A stretch of 64,000 nucleotides of DNA from an uncultured Bacteroidota bacterium (lineage in GTDB: Bacteria > Bacteroidota > Bacteroidia > Flavobacteriales > Flavobacteriaceae). The stretch is taken from the NCBI GenBank assembly GCA_902635965.1, contig CACPQA010000006.1:1-64000 (forward strand), read 5' to 3'. The notes below the pieces were generated by a model. That model did no database searches. It worked only from the letters and a program-made list of their open reading frames with translations, and was not told the origin of the DNA. Shown here piece by piece: positions 35,019 to 44,640 of this stretch. The first letter of the stretch is position 1; every line of letters starts with the position of its first letter. The translations under genes were made by a program, and so were the position numbers.

Positions 35019-35906
35019 TTGCATAAATTATTTAAATTGAAAACAAACAATCAATTTGAATCGAAATATTCAAGAGAAATCCATTCCTTTTTGGAAAATG
35101 CTTTATATGAGGATTTTGGCGCTGAGGACCACACAAGTAAATCGTACTTTAATAATAAATCCCACAATTCTTTTAAGCTAATAACCAAGTCAAATTGTAT
35201 TATTTCTGGAATCAGACTTTCAGAAATTTTGATAAGTAAATTCAGGTCCAATTTATATATTAAGAATTTTTATCAAGATGGGGATCATGTTAAAAAAGGT
35301 AAAACAATTATGGAGATAAGAGGTCCTTCCTATGCAATTCTTTCAATTGAAAGATTAATGTTAAATATAATGCAAAGAATGAGTGGTATATCTACTCTCA
35401 CTTCAAACTTATCAAAATTAATTTCCCATACAAAATGTAAAATATTAGACACTAGAAAGACAACACCTGGTTTTAGATATCCAGAGAAATGGGCTGTTTT
35501 GATAGGTGGTGGTCTTAATCATAGAATGGGTCTTTTTGATGCAATTTTGATTAAGGACAATCATATTGATTCTTCTGAAACAATTGAAAAGGCAATACTT
35601 AGTGTTAAAGCCTATATAAAAAAAAACAATTTTAAAATTCCTGTATATATTGAAGTTAGGAACAAGGAGGAACTTAACGAAGCATTAAAACATACTTGGA
35701 TTGACAGAATTATTCTTGACAATATGAGCATCCATGATACTAGGGAATCTGTATTATATGCAAATGGAAGTTTTTTGATTGAATCAAGTGGTAATATAAC
35801 AAAAAAAAACATTAAAGATTATGCTGAAACAGGAGTGGATTTCGTTTCCATGGGGTCAATAACGTACTCAGCATCAATTATAGATATGAGTTTAGTTAAG
35901 ATCTAG
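35019..35906 (+). CDS. nadC: Nicotinate-nucleotide pyrophosphorylase (quinolinate phosphoribosyltransferase)
   Basis: A 295-residue NadC that converts quinolinate and PRPP to nicotinate mononucleotide. Typical motifs are ILDTRKTTPGFRYPEKWAV, GGGLNHRMGLFDAILIKDNH and the C-terminal DFVSMGSITYSA. The start is TTG at 35019, 6 bp after nadA; no ATG lies in a suitable position. Coupled with nadA it completes two of the three de novo NAD steps. The family is highly conserved, so the assignment is firm. Confidence 0.93.
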   Translation: MHKLFKLKTNNQFESKYSREIHSFLENALYEDFGAEDHTSKSYFNNKSHNSFKLITKSNCIISGIRLSEILISKFRSNLYIKNFYQDGDHVKKGKTIMEIRGPSYAILSIERLMLNIMQRMSGISTLTSNLSKLISHTKCKILDTRKTTPGFRYPEKWAVLIGGGLNHRMGLFDAILIKDNHIDSSETIEKAILSVKAYIKKNNFKIPVYIEVRNKEELNEALKHTWIDRIILDNMSIHDTRESVLYANGSFLIESSGNITKKNIKDYAETGVDFVSMGSITYSASIIDMSLVKI

Positions 35907-36004
35907 CAGAATTTTTAATATGAAACAAAAGTTTATTAGAAAATAAACAATCTTCTCACATTGTAGATGCTATAATCAATAAGCTCAAAAGATTATAAGT
36001 TATT

Positions 36005-36937
36005 TTATCTTACAATGTAAGGCTTATCAAATTCTTGTCTATCAGACCAATTACTTTTACCTCTAAAAACTTGAAATGAAATTGAAAATCTGTGATTATT
36101 ATCGTACTTACTAATTCCAATTGTATTAGATATATCCATTCCATAGGAGATTTTTAAATTTCCTGGAAGGTAGATTCCTATTTCTCCCCCCGTAAGGTAT
36201 TGAGGCTGATAATGCAATGAAAGTGATATATAATTCTTGAAAATTACTTTTGTACTAAAAATGTATGAAATAGGAATTCCTTCAATAATTTGTGCTAAAA
36301 ATTGGTTTTTAAATAAAAAACTGTCTAGATAAAAATTATACCCGAAAGTGGAGAAGTATTGGTTTGTATTTTTGAATAATAATTCATCTGATTCAGTTGA
36401 AATTTTGTTTTTAATAATGTTTGGTGACGAAATTCCAAGAAACCAATTGTTTCCGTGTGTATAAAAACCAACTCCAATTATTGGGATTACTTTAGATATA
36501 TTTTCATTGAAAATAAATTCTGACCGGTCTAGGATATTTAAACTTTGATAGTCGGTTGAGAATGAATTAATTCCGGCTTTTAAACCCAATGAAAAATATA
36601 TATCTTGGCTAGATTCAAAATCTAGTGAAATGTTTACATCTGTATTTAAACTTTTCAAAGCACCGAAAGTATCATTAAACACTGTTATCCCAGCTGCTAT
36701 GTTCCTATTATCGAAATTATTTTGGAAGTCAACCATTTGTGTAGAAGGTGAATTCTCAAATTCTGTCCATTGAGAAGTATAATAGCCTTTTAAAAATAGG
36801 CCTTCCGTAACACCAACATATGCAGGATTGTACGATGTAGGATTATTATAATAATCTGTTAACTTTAAATTAGACTGAGCTTTTACTATAAAAGATGAAA
36901 CTATAATAAAAATTAAAAAGAAACCTAAAATTCTCAA
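36005..36937 (-). CDS. PorP/SprF-family type IX secretion membrane protein
   Basis: A 310-residue outer-membrane protein with signal peptide (ending FIVKAQ) and the PorP/SprF start YYNNPTSYNPAYVG, followed by beta-barrel strands ending SFQVFRGKSNW. SprF-type proteins help secrete or anchor particular T9SS cargo carrying a type B C-terminal domain. The cargo is very probably the LRR protein directly upstream, whose gene ends 1 bp before this start on the same strand, the usual cargo-plus-PorP arrangement. Confidence 0.9.
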   Translation of the reverse strand: MRILGFFLIFIIVSSFIVKAQSNLKLTDYYNNPTSYNPAYVGVTEGLFLKGYYTSQWTEFENSPSTQMVDFQNNFDNRNIAAGITVFNDTFGALKSLNTDVNISLDFESSQDIYFSLGLKAGINSFSTDYQSLNILDRSEFIFNENISKVIPIIGVGFYTHGNNWFLGISSPNIIKNKISTESDELLFKNTNQYFSTFGYNFYLDSFLFKNQFLAQIIEGIPISYIFSTKVIFKNYISLSLHYQPQYLTGGEIGIYLPGNLKISYGMDISNTIGISKYDNNHRFSISFQVFRGKSNWSDRQEFDKPYIVR

Positions 36938-36938
36938 A

Positions 36939-38948
36939 CTAATTATTAATTAAAGTTAAAACACCCTTTTTAACAATAGTTTCTTGTAATGATGGATCCA
37001 AATAAGAAAAAACATAAAAATAAGAACCAGAAGGAAGTGTATTGTTACTATTATTGATATTTGATTTTCCGTAGAAGAGCTTATCATCAATACCATAACC
37101 ATTCTCTTCGTAAACAATAATGCCATTTCTATCAAATATTTTCAATGAATTATTGGAATATTTGTCTGCATTTTTTATGAAGAAGAAGTCATTCTTATCA
37201 TTTCCATTGGGCGAAATTGCATTATAAATTTCTACTTGATAAGATATAAGATTTTTGTTGCTACAATCAATAGAATATCTTGTAAAGGTGTCTTTTTCCC
37301 ATCCCTTAGGTATATTATTTATTTGAGTTTTACTGACATCAATACATTCTAAACTTAAATTTTGAATACTATTTAAACTTTCTAGCTGAATATTATTAGA
37401 AACATTTAAAGCTGCTAGTTGATTGTTAGATATATCTAAAAAATTTAAAAATTTATGGTTCGTTAACTCGATATTTTCAACCCGATTGTTGCTTAAATTA
37501 AGGTTTGTAAGATTTAAACTTGAAATATCTATTGACTCAAAATTATTGTTTGAAATATCAATATTTTTTAATCTTGAATTATATGATAATTCTATTTCAG
37601 ATAATAAATTGTCATTTAAGTTTAGTTTTTCAAGAAGTTTATTTTCTGATATGTCAATTTCTTCAATTAAGTTTCTTGAAAAATTAGCTTCTCTGAGATT
37701 AGTGTTTTTGAATAGATCAATTGATTTAATTCGATTGTTTTCAAAATTCAAATTATTAAGAGATACAAAATCTTCTATACCAGTAGTTTCTATTATACCT
37801 CTGCCATTTAAATCAATAATTGTAATTGAAGATATGTTATTTGTTAAGACATAGTCGTCCATTGTGTCATCATATCCCATTTCAATGAGTGACTCCTCAA
37901 AATTGTCATCAGGAATATATGTTCTATCTAATATATCACATGATAATGCATATGTTGTATTTGCATCCTTATACCAAAGTGCGAAGGTAATATCTAATTG
38001 TCCTTGATTAACTTTAACACACTCTAAGTCTGGGTTTGAAGTTAAATCAAACTCAACTAGTCCAAAATTTTTTGAAACGTCAATTGCGGGAGCTAGCCCC
38101 GTATTAGAAATGTCTAACGTGGTTAAATCTAGATTATTTGTAACATCTAAATCATCTAATCTGTTATTGGATATTCTAAGTGAATTCAAATTAATATTTA
38201 GATAAACATTTATTTTTGATAATTTATTAAAGTTTAAATTTAGAATTTCCAATACTCTATTCTTTGAAATATCAATAGAGCTAATATTGTTAAATGATAG
38301 AGATAATCTTTTAAGGTTTATATTTTTTTTAACGTCGATTTCTGATATTTCATTTCTGTCCAATCTTAGATTTGAAAGTTTAAGATTATTTGTAACATCA
38401 ATTTTTGTTAATGAATTATTAATTAAAGTTAGATATCCTAATCCAATGTTATTTGAAACATCGATCTCGTTTAAATTGTTCTCATCTACTTGCAATGTTG
38501 ATAGCTCAACGTTTTTACTTACGTCCAATTCAGTTAAATAATTGTTATCAATTTTCAAGGACTCAAGTTCAATATTTTTAGTCAAATCGATAGATTTAAA
38601 TTGATTTCCTGACAGGTTCACATTTCTTAAAACTTTATTTTTGGATAAATCAACAAAAGATAAGTTATTACCACTTAAATCTAAATTTAAAAGATCTCTA
38701 AATCCCTCAATACCTGTTAAATCACTTATATTTTTACTGATCAATCCTAGACCGCCTACTTCATTTATGTTGCTTGTTAAAACGTAATCATCTAAAATAT
38801 CATCAAATCCTAAATCAATTATAGCTTGTTCAAAGTTATCGTCTGGGATAAATGTTCTATCTTGAATAACAGAAGCTTCGTTGAAGCTTACTAATCCTCT
38901 GTAAAAAGTTAAAATTAAAATTAATAAAGTATAAATAATTTGTAATTT
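36939..38948 (-). CDS. Leucine-rich-repeat T9SS cargo with gliding-motility C-terminal domain (start unresolved)
   Basis: A surface protein of up to 669 residues. The open frame runs from 38948 to 36939 and includes a signal-like N-terminus (LQIIYTLLILILTF), two copies of a module beginning RTFIPDDNFEQAI and RTYIPDDNFEESLIE, and about 20-residue LRR units of the type SKNxxLxxLxxxxNxLxxID. The C-terminus (ISPNGNDKNDFFFI, LKIFDRNGIIVYEENGYG) is a type B T9SS sorting domain. The track begins at an internal TTG (38744), which cuts the first module in half. No ATG, GTG or TTG lies in the upstream frame, which opens after a TAA; an ATT start near 38939, or a mutation, is possible. Confidence 0.8.
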   Translation of the reverse strand, partial: KLQIIYTLLILILTFYRGLVSFNEASVIQDRTFIPDDNFEQAIIDLGFDDILDDYVLTSNINEVGGLGLISKNISDLTGIEGFRDLLNLDLSGNNLSFVDLSKNKVLRNVNLSGNQFKSIDLTKNIELESLKIDNNYLTELDVSKNVELSTLQVDENNLNEIDVSNNIGLGYLTLINNSLTKIDVTNNLKLSNLRLDRNEISEIDVKKNINLKRLSLSFNNISSIDISKNRVLEILNLNFNKLSKINVYLNINLNSLRISNNRLDDLDVTNNLDLTTLDISNTGLAPAIDVSKNFGLVEFDLTSNPDLECVKVNQGQLDITFALWYKDANTTYALSCDILDRTYIPDDNFEESLIEMGYDDTMDDYVLTNNISSITIIDLNGRGIIETTGIEDFVSLNNLNFENNRIKSIDLFKNTNLREANFSRNLIEEIDISENKLLEKLNLNDNLLSEIELSYNSRLKNIDISNNNFESIDISSLNLTNLNLSNNRVENIELTNHKFLNFLDISNNQLAALNVSNNIQLESLNSIQNLSLECIDVSKTQINNIPKGWEKDTFTRYSIDCSNKNLISYQVEIYNAISPNGNDKNDFFFIKNADKYSNNSLKIFDRNGIIVYEENGYGIDDKLFYGKSNINNSNNTLPSGSYFYVFSYLDPSLQETIVKKGVLTLINN

Positions 38949-38998
38949 TTAAAAAACCGAAGATAATGAAACCATCTAAAGGTTTTACTTTAATTAAT

Positions 38999-39006
38999 TA
39001 TCTTTG
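38999..39006 (+). promoter_or_regulatory. Candidate -7 element upstream of a 30-residue membrane peptide
   Basis: TATCTTTG is a perfect TAnnTTTG match on the plus strand, 38 bases ahead of the ATG of the short ORF at 39045. No clear -33 TTTG precedes it at the right distance. Confidence 0.35.
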
Positions 39007-39044
39007 TATATAACCGCTTAAATATTTCTTATATTTAATCAATT

Positions 39045-39137
39045 ATGAAAAAAATTTTTAACCCCACTTTTCTCTTTGTCCTTTCTTTTTACATATTTAT
39101 GCTAATATGTTACCTTTTAAGACCATCTAATTGGTAA
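39045..39137 (+). CDS. Putative 30-residue membrane peptide
   Basis: A short ATG frame of 30 residues with one hydrophobic segment (FLFVLSFYIFMLICYLL) after MKKIFNPT and a short polar end RPSNW. It lies in the 190-bp gap between the LRR protein and a rhodanese-like lipoprotein and has a plausible promoter element upstream. Its size makes chance possible, so coding is only suggested; it converges with the rhodanese gene. Confidence 0.3.
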   Translation: MKKIFNPTFLFVLSFYIFMLICYLLRPSNW

Positions 39138-39139
39138 AA

Positions 39140-39571
39140 TCATTCCGTTTGATATCCCATATCAATCCAATCTGCCTTAATATTATTCTTTATGTTTAAT
39201 AATTTATGATTTTTAAAGCCAAGTTTGTTCATTAATGAAAATGCTGGCCTAATATTTGGACAATCTTTAAATGGACAACACCCGCAGTAGAGAACTATTT
39301 TATCATCTTTTTTGAAGCCAGAAACCAAAGATTTTAATTTTTCTATATTTTCTTTATACCTGCATTCCCCAATTCCAATTGAATTTTTTATCACGATTCC
39401 TGGCCCGATACTTATAATTTTTGGAATTTCCTTTCCATTCTCAATTTTATAGGAAAGTAATTTAGGTTCTAATAATTGTGATATACCCCAGGGCTCAAGA
39501 GTTTTATTATTCTGATTTTGATTGCAGGACACTATAATTAACAATAAAATAAGGAAATAAATTTTTTTCAT
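39140..39571 (-). CDS. Rhodanese-like lipoprotein
   Basis: A 143-residue lipoprotein (LLIIVSC, Cys 16) with a rhodanese-like domain whose catalytic-loop region reads VLYCGCCPFKDCPN. The usual single catalytic Cys loop (C-x-x-G-x-R) is replaced by a cysteine-rich loop, a form I associate with Bacteroidota secreted rhodaneses. A role in sulfur or thiol handling outside the cytoplasm is plausible. It ends the minus-strand transcript that starts at the M48 peptidase, 4 bp after its stop. Confidence 0.75.
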   Translation of the reverse strand: MKKIYFLILLLIIVSCNQNQNNKTLEPWGISQLLEPKLLSYKIENGKEIPKIISIGPGIVIKNSIGIGECRYKENIEKLKSLVSGFKKDDKIVLYCGCCPFKDCPNIRPAFSLMNKLGFKNHKLLNIKNNIKADWIDMGYQTE

Positions 39572-39575
39572 GTTT

Positions 39576-40808
39576 TTAGTTGTTTAGTGCGTTTAGTCTT
39601 TCTAATAGTGGCGGGTGTGAATAATGAATAAATGCATAAAATGGATGAGGATGAAGATTTGAAAGGTTATTAGCAGAAAGCTTCTTTAATGCTAGTGAAA
39701 GTTGTTTTCCATCATAAGTGTCTTTAGCGAATTTATCTGCTTCATATTCATTTTTTCTGCTAAAAATATTCATCATTACGCCAGTTATTAGCCCTATTGG
39801 ACTGTAGAGAAGGGAGAATCCAATTAATCCAAGGTGAAAAGTGGATATTTTACCTCCAAGCGCAAATGATATTTCTGCTTCATTCAAACATAATTGAAAA
39901 AGAAAACACATTAATCCAATTTGTATTATTGATAATAAAAGGCCCTTAAAAACGTGGTTTTTTTTGTAATGTCCAACCTCGTGAGCTAATACAGCTAATA
40001 GTTCCTCATCTGTATGATTTTCAATTAACGTATCATACAATGCAATTGTTTTTTTTGGACCTAAACCAGAAAAAAATGCATTTGCCTTGGTAGACCTCTT
40101 AGATCCATCAATAATAAATATATTTTTTAGTGAATAACCTATCATTTTTGAATATTCGTTTATTTTTCTTCTAAGCTCACCATCACCAAGTGGTTCTAAT
40201 TTGTTGAAAATTGGAACAATTAATGTTGCGTAAAAGGTATTTGTAAAAATTAAAAATATAGATAGACCCAGCCACAAATAAATCCAAAAATTTTGTTCAA
40301 AAATTATATAAAATTGAATCGCGAAGAAAAGTAAAATCCCTCCAATTAGAGCAGAAAGCAACAAGGATTTTATTTGATCAACTAAAAAAAGCCTTTTTGT
40401 TGTCTTATTAAAACCAAATTTTTCTTCAACCACAAATGTGGAATAAAATTTAATTGGTAGACTAATTACGTAATTAAGTAAATAAAAAATAGAAAAAAAT
40501 AATACAGATTGTACGAATATTGATTCTGTAATTTTTGCAATGCTGTCACTAACAGTTCCATATATTCCCGAAATAATTAAAGCTAATGTTAATAAAAATG
40601 AAATGGTAGATGATAAAAACGAAATTTTCCCTGTTTCTAATTTATAATCTCTAGATTTCTGATATTTTTCTTTTGGATAAAACTTTTTTAATTCTTCTGG
40701 AACATGATTTTTCCAATTTTTATCATTAATATATTCTAAAATTGATGAGAAAATAAAATTAAAAGCAACTAAAATTAAGATAATGATAAACCAAATATTA
40801 CTAGACAT
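39576..40808 (-). CDS. M48 family metallopeptidase (Ste24-like)
   Basis: A 410-residue integral-membrane zinc protease of the Ste24/CAAX-protease type. The zinc motif HEVGH is at residues 276-280 and the third ligand lies in NEYEAD. Several transmembrane helices surround the site, as in Ste24. In bacteria these enzymes take part in membrane-protein quality control. A -7-like TATATTTG lies about 30 bp upstream on the minus strand. The rhodanese lipoprotein follows it directly. The divergent gene is TspO. Confidence 0.9.
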   Translation of the reverse strand: MSSNIWFIIILILVAFNFIFSSILEYINDKNWKNHVPEELKKFYPKEKYQKSRDYKLETGKISFLSSTISFLLTLALIISGIYGTVSDSIAKITESIFVQSVLFFSIFYLLNYVISLPIKFYSTFVVEEKFGFNKTTKRLFLVDQIKSLLLSALIGGILLFFAIQFYIIFEQNFWIYLWLGLSIFLIFTNTFYATLIVPIFNKLEPLGDGELRRKINEYSKMIGYSLKNIFIIDGSKRSTKANAFFSGLGPKKTIALYDTLIENHTDEELLAVLAHEVGHYKKNHVFKGLLLSIIQIGLMCFLFQLCLNEAEISFALGGKISTFHLGLIGFSLLYSPIGLITGVMMNIFSRKNEYEADKFAKDTYDGKQLSLALKKLSANNLSNLHPHPFYAFIHYSHPPLLERLNALNN

Positions 40809-40883
40809 AATTTGAAATATGATTTAAATTTACAACAAATATAAATTTTTGTTATCAACATAATTGATCTGCAAATATATATA

Positions 40884-41360
40884 ATGAATATTCGTTTATT
40901 TTTTAGTTGCCTTTTTGGAGTATTAGTCTCTAATACGGTTGGGTACGTATCAAGTTTTGCAACCAGATCCTCAGTAAATACTTGGTATAAATATTTAAAT
41001 AAGCCAGTTTTTAATCCCCCTGATTGGATTTTTATGCCAGTTTGGATCATTCTTTACTTTCTTATGGGAATAGCCTTTGGTATTTTCTTCTCGTATGCTT
41101 TAAAAAAAAACACACAAAGTTTAGGAACAATTGCCTTTTTTCTACAGCTTTTTTTTAATGGCATTTGGTCCTTTGCTTTTTTTGGATTAAAAAACATATT
41201 TCTTGGATTAGTTACGATATTGATTTTATTAGCTTCTATTATTTTTTGTATTGGTGAGTTTAAAAAAGTAAATATATTTTCTTCTTATTTAATGTTTCCT
41301 TACTTTTTATGGGTATGCTTTGCTTCAATTTTGAATATATCAATATTCATAATGAATTAA
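40884..41360 (+). CDS. tspO: TspO/MBR family membrane protein
   Basis: A 158-residue five-helix membrane protein. Recognisable TspO motifs are WYKYLNKPVFNPPDWIFMPVWIILY and NGIWSFAFFGLKN. TspO proteins bind porphyrins and related tetrapyrroles and are linked to stress responses; some marine bacteria link them to light. It is divergent from the M48 peptidase with 75 bp between. Its stop is 5 bp from the convergent DUF5916 stop. Confidence 0.9.
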   Translation: MNIRLFFSCLFGVLVSNTVGYVSSFATRSSVNTWYKYLNKPVFNPPDWIFMPVWIILYFLMGIAFGIFFSYALKKNTQSLGTIAFFLQLFFNGIWSFAFFGLKNIFLGLVTILILLASIIFCIGEFKKVNIFSSYLMFPYFLWVCFASILNISIFIMN

Positions 41361-41365
41361 GAAAA

Positions 41366-43555
41366 TTATAAGTCTAGCCAATAGGTGAGTTTAAAAGAGA
41401 TGGATCTTAAACTTGGAATTAGAGAATCCTCGTATAGATAGTTGTCATTAAAAACAATATAGAGATCTGAAAGTGGTGCAAATCTCCATTGAAGCCTTGA
41501 GTTAATTCCAAAATTTTTTGAAACATTTGAATACTGAAGATAATTCATCCAAAAAAGACTTTTATTGAATGTTAAATTGAATTTTGAAGTAGCCAGTATC
41601 AGTCTCCCATTCCCGTAAAATTCAGGAAGGGAAATTTTGTTAATTGAAAGGTTAAAACTTGATTGGAATACTGGTTCAAACCTGTAACTAAATTGAGTTC
41701 TGAGAGACATTTTTTTACCATTATAAAAATCACCGTTATTAAATTCGAATCTATAATTTAATTTTTTTCTCTGATCATTTTTGTATCCAAATTCAAGATA
41801 AGAATAGTAATAACTTGAATTCGCAGGTAAGGGATTTATGGAAAAGGATCTTAATGGATTGAAACTATCCTCTAGATGAGTGTAGTCTTTTCTTAAACTA
41901 ATATCGATACCCGCCATAGAATTAAAATCAAATTGTAACTCTAGTCGGTAATTTCTATCCGTAATCAGTGATTTGTTTTCAGGTTTATCTATATATGCTA
42001 AGCTGGAGATGACATTTATAGAACGAATTTTTTTATTTTTAACCCAGAATCTTCTCTCATACCTAAAATAATTTTTAAATATCCCTTTCCTTCTAATAAA
42101 ACCAAGATCAGACACAAATCCTTCGCCTAATCTTATTACTTTGGAGTAAATTGAATTGTTTCTCGTATTGTAGCTTAAAGAAAATCCAGTTGAAAAAGGA
42201 TTGGTTTCATTTAACGTGCTAAATGAGTTATGATAGTAAAATTTTCCGTCCCAAACACCATCCTTTGAAAGTAAATTGTAATCAACACCAATAACCCTAT
42301 TATAATCTAATTCATTTTTAGCTGTATTTTGACGATTAATAAATAGTAAACTTAGGTTTGATCTGCTAAATAATTTTTGTTGCAATGCAATTACTGAATT
42401 TGTATTCGCCTTTATATTATTTTTGGGGTCTTCATTTGTATACATATTTAAAACTCCAAGTCTTGTATTCTTTGATATTTTTCCGCTAAGTCTTAACCCA
42501 GCGCTTATTTTGTTTTCAATTGTGTTTCCATTTTCGTCTCTAGCTACACCAATTCTTCTTGAAAAAAAAGTTCTCGAGTCTCTGCTATCACCAAAGCTTG
42601 AAAATAAATCTCCATTTTGAATAAAAAATTGTCTTTTTTCTGGGAGATTAATTTCAAATCGAGTTATATTAACAATTTGGTCATCTACCTCAACTTGAGA
42701 AAAATCTGGATTGAACGTCAAATCTAGATTCATACCATTTCCAATGGTGACTTTCGCATCACCACCAAAAGAAATATTATTATAATTTATATTTGAATTG
42801 AAATCATTTGTATGAATACCACTTGTGTAAGGAATTACTGTTATTTGTGTTTTGGATTTTCCTAGAGGAACATCAAAAATAAGATTTCCAAAAAATGCTA
42901 AATCTAAAGCATTTTGATTTATTGGGACTTTATTCCACAAAGAAAATTCACCTGTAGATATATCTGCTCTAAAAACTTGAAATCTCCAATCTTTGGAACC
43001 ATCAGGAAATTTTAAAGATTTTAATGGAATTTTAAATTCACATTGGTAAAAACCATCACCGATGTAGGTCTCTACTTCCCATTTGGTGTCCCAAGTCATA
43101 TCTACATCATCTCCTCCCTCTGAAATTAGAGCATCTTTTTTTAATCCAACTGGATTGGACTCAAAGAAAAAAGCATTAGTTCCATCCTTGTAAGTATCAA
43201 ATAAAAGAATTACAGCGTCATTTCCTTGAACTGAACTGTCTCTTTCTAGTGATGGAATGCCGTACTTGTTAGAGCTATTAAATGACCTAATAAAAGCGTA
43301 TATGTAATCATCGTTGTGAACAACTTTCACTTCTGTTTTTTGGGAAGCTAATGTGTCGGCGGGAGAATTTTGCCAAAATTCTTTGCCCACTAAGTTTTTA
43401 TCCCAAAACTCCTCATCGTCTTTTCCATCTAATTCAATTGATTGGTCTGTATAAGTACTATATAAAGTTTTAAATTCTTGAGCATTTATGACTGTATTCA
43501 ATAAAAATTGAGACACAAAAAAATAAAAGTTAAAAGAAATATTTTTTAAGATCAT
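41366..43555 (-). CDS. DUF5916 outer-membrane protein with CBM9-like N-terminal domain
   Basis: A 729-residue exported protein. After the signal peptide (ending NTVINAQ) comes a carbohydrate-binding-9-like beta-sandwich (IELDGKDDEEFWDKN, AFIRSFNSSNKYG, VGLKKDALIS), then a long region typical of DUF5916 (NLDLTFNPDFSQVEVDDQIVN, LPEKRQFFIQNG) that looks like a beta-barrel and ends with LTYWLDL. The track start is a GTG; the ATG two codons in is preferred. The function of this Bacteroidota family is not known; a surface barrel with a sugar-binding plug domain is possible. It follows the DoxX gene in the same direction. Confidence 0.85.
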   Translation of the reverse strand: MILKNISFNFYFFVSQFLLNTVINAQEFKTLYSTYTDQSIELDGKDDEEFWDKNLVGKEFWQNSPADTLASQKTEVKVVHNDDYIYAFIRSFNSSNKYGIPSLERDSSVQGNDAVILLFDTYKDGTNAFFFESNPVGLKKDALISEGGDDVDMTWDTKWEVETYIGDGFYQCEFKIPLKSLKFPDGSKDWRFQVFRADISTGEFSLWNKVPINQNALDLAFFGNLIFDVPLGKSKTQITVIPYTSGIHTNDFNSNINYNNISFGGDAKVTIGNGMNLDLTFNPDFSQVEVDDQIVNITRFEINLPEKRQFFIQNGDLFSSFGDSRDSRTFFSRRIGVARDENGNTIENKISAGLRLSGKISKNTRLGVLNMYTNEDPKNNIKANTNSVIALQQKLFSRSNLSLLFINRQNTAKNELDYNRVIGVDYNLLSKDGVWDGKFYYHNSFSTLNETNPFSTGFSLSYNTRNNSIYSKVIRLGEGFVSDLGFIRRKGIFKNYFRYERRFWVKNKKIRSINVISSLAYIDKPENKSLITDRNYRLELQFDFNSMAGIDISLRKDYTHLEDSFNPLRSFSINPLPANSSYYYSYLEFGYKNDQRKKLNYRFEFNNGDFYNGKKMSLRTQFSYRFEPVFQSSFNLSINKISLPEFYGNGRLILATSKFNLTFNKSLFWMNYLQYSNVSKNFGINSRLQWRFAPLSDLYIVFNDNYLYEDSLIPSLRSISFKLTYWLDL

Positions 43556-43573
43556 TGACACCTAAATAATTAT

Positions 43574-44026
43574 TTAAAGCGCGAGCGAAAAAAAATACAA
43601 AATAGTTGGAATGAATATAAAAGAGCAAAAAATATCAAAAAATTTAGTTGAATTTTCCTCTGCATGCCAAAACGCAATAATCATCAATGGTAATTGAAAT
43701 GGTAGTCTAATTAAAGCATCGTTTTGAGTTATAGAGAGAGCATTTTGAGCCACTTCTGACAGATAAAGATGGACATTAGCAGGGAACACAAAAACCAAAA
43801 GATAAATTAACCCTATTCCAGCAAATTTTCTTGTTTTCTTAAATAGCAATAAAAATCCAAATAATATTTCAAAAAATCCAGATAAATAAATAAAAAACTG
43901 ATGAAAAGGGATGTAGGGTGGCATAATCGAGACAAAAAAATTTACATCTGTAAAATGCTTTATTCCGATAACTAGGTAAAATAAGGAAAATGTATATATA
44001 GTTACACTTTTAAAATACCCTACCAT
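43574..44026 (-). CDS. DoxX-like family membrane protein
   Basis: A 150-residue protein with four predicted transmembrane helices and DoxX-type stretches (GIKHFTDVNFFVSIMPPYIPFH, LSGFFEILFGFLLLFKK, FPANVHLYLS). DoxX-like proteins are small quinone-associated or redox membrane proteins of uncertain role. It starts 19 bp ahead of the DUF5916 gene on the same strand, and the NTF2-like lipoprotein gene lies 51 bp upstream. Confidence 0.8.
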   Translation of the reverse strand: MVGYFKSVTIYTFSLFYLVIGIKHFTDVNFFVSIMPPYIPFHQFFIYLSGFFEILFGFLLLFKKTRKFAGIGLIYLLVFVFPANVHLYLSEVAQNALSITQNDALIRLPFQLPLMIIAFWHAEENSTKFFDIFCSFIFIPTILYFFSLAL

Positions 44027-44077
44027 TAATTTAGATTAAAAATCCCTCCTAATTTGCGTTAGAAGGGAAGTCGAGAT

Positions 44078-44593
44078 TTATTTTTCACTACTAGCCATAG
44101 CCGCATTCATAACACCTGAAGCATCGAAAAAGTCTCCAATTTCATGAATTTGACCCGCGCTATTGAAGTTAAAATAGTGGTATGCTCTTACTTTTATAGT
44201 TTCACCGTTTGCCATGCTTTTAGCTGACCATGTGCCATAAGTACGCACACTTCCGTCTTTAACTCCCAATGAGTCTGCACCTGGTAACCAAACTCTTGCA
44301 TCATAGGTAATGTCATCAAAGTTATCCATCCAAGCTTTGTTTCCAGATATGAATCCGTCATATTTAACTGGTTCAGATCCATAAAAAGGTGGATAGTGGG
44401 TTACACCTGGGCATATAAGTGGTTTTTGGGCTTCTGTATCTTCTGTTTTAAATAATTCAAAAAACTTCTTTGCTGTGGCTAAATTTTTAGCATAAAGGTC
44501 ATCGCTTTTATTTTCTGCTTTTTGGTTATTAACCTCACAAGAAAAAGTAACTAATACAACAAAAAAACTAAGGACAAAGTATTTCAGATTCAT
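44078..44593 (-). CDS. NTF2/SnoaL-like lipoprotein
   Basis: A 171-residue lipoprotein (lipobox LVTFSC, Cys 19) with a SnoaL/NTF2-like alpha+beta cone (FFELFKTEDTEAQKPLICPG, GNKAWMDNFDDITYDARVW, YHYFNFNSAGQIHEIGDFFD). This fold hosts small-molecule binding or isomerase activity; no catalytic residues can be assigned. It is one of several NTF2-like secreted proteins in the right half of this window. Confidence 0.75.
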   Translation of the reverse strand: MNLKYFVLSFFVVLVTFSCEVNNQKAENKSDDLYAKNLATAKKFFELFKTEDTEAQKPLICPGVTHYPPFYGSEPVKYDGFISGNKAWMDNFDDITYDARVWLPGADSLGVKDGSVRTYGTWSAKSMANGETIKVRAYHYFNFNSAGQIHEIGDFFDASGVMNAAMASSEK

Positions 44594-44640
44594 AATTTCA
44601 ATTTTTATATTATAAAATTAATAAAATATAATTTCACTAT

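Noticed and set aside
35971-35997. Possible terminator hairpin TATAATC/GATTATA after nadC
   Set aside because: The stem is only 7 AT-rich pairs with a 13-base loop and no T run follows; too weak to call.
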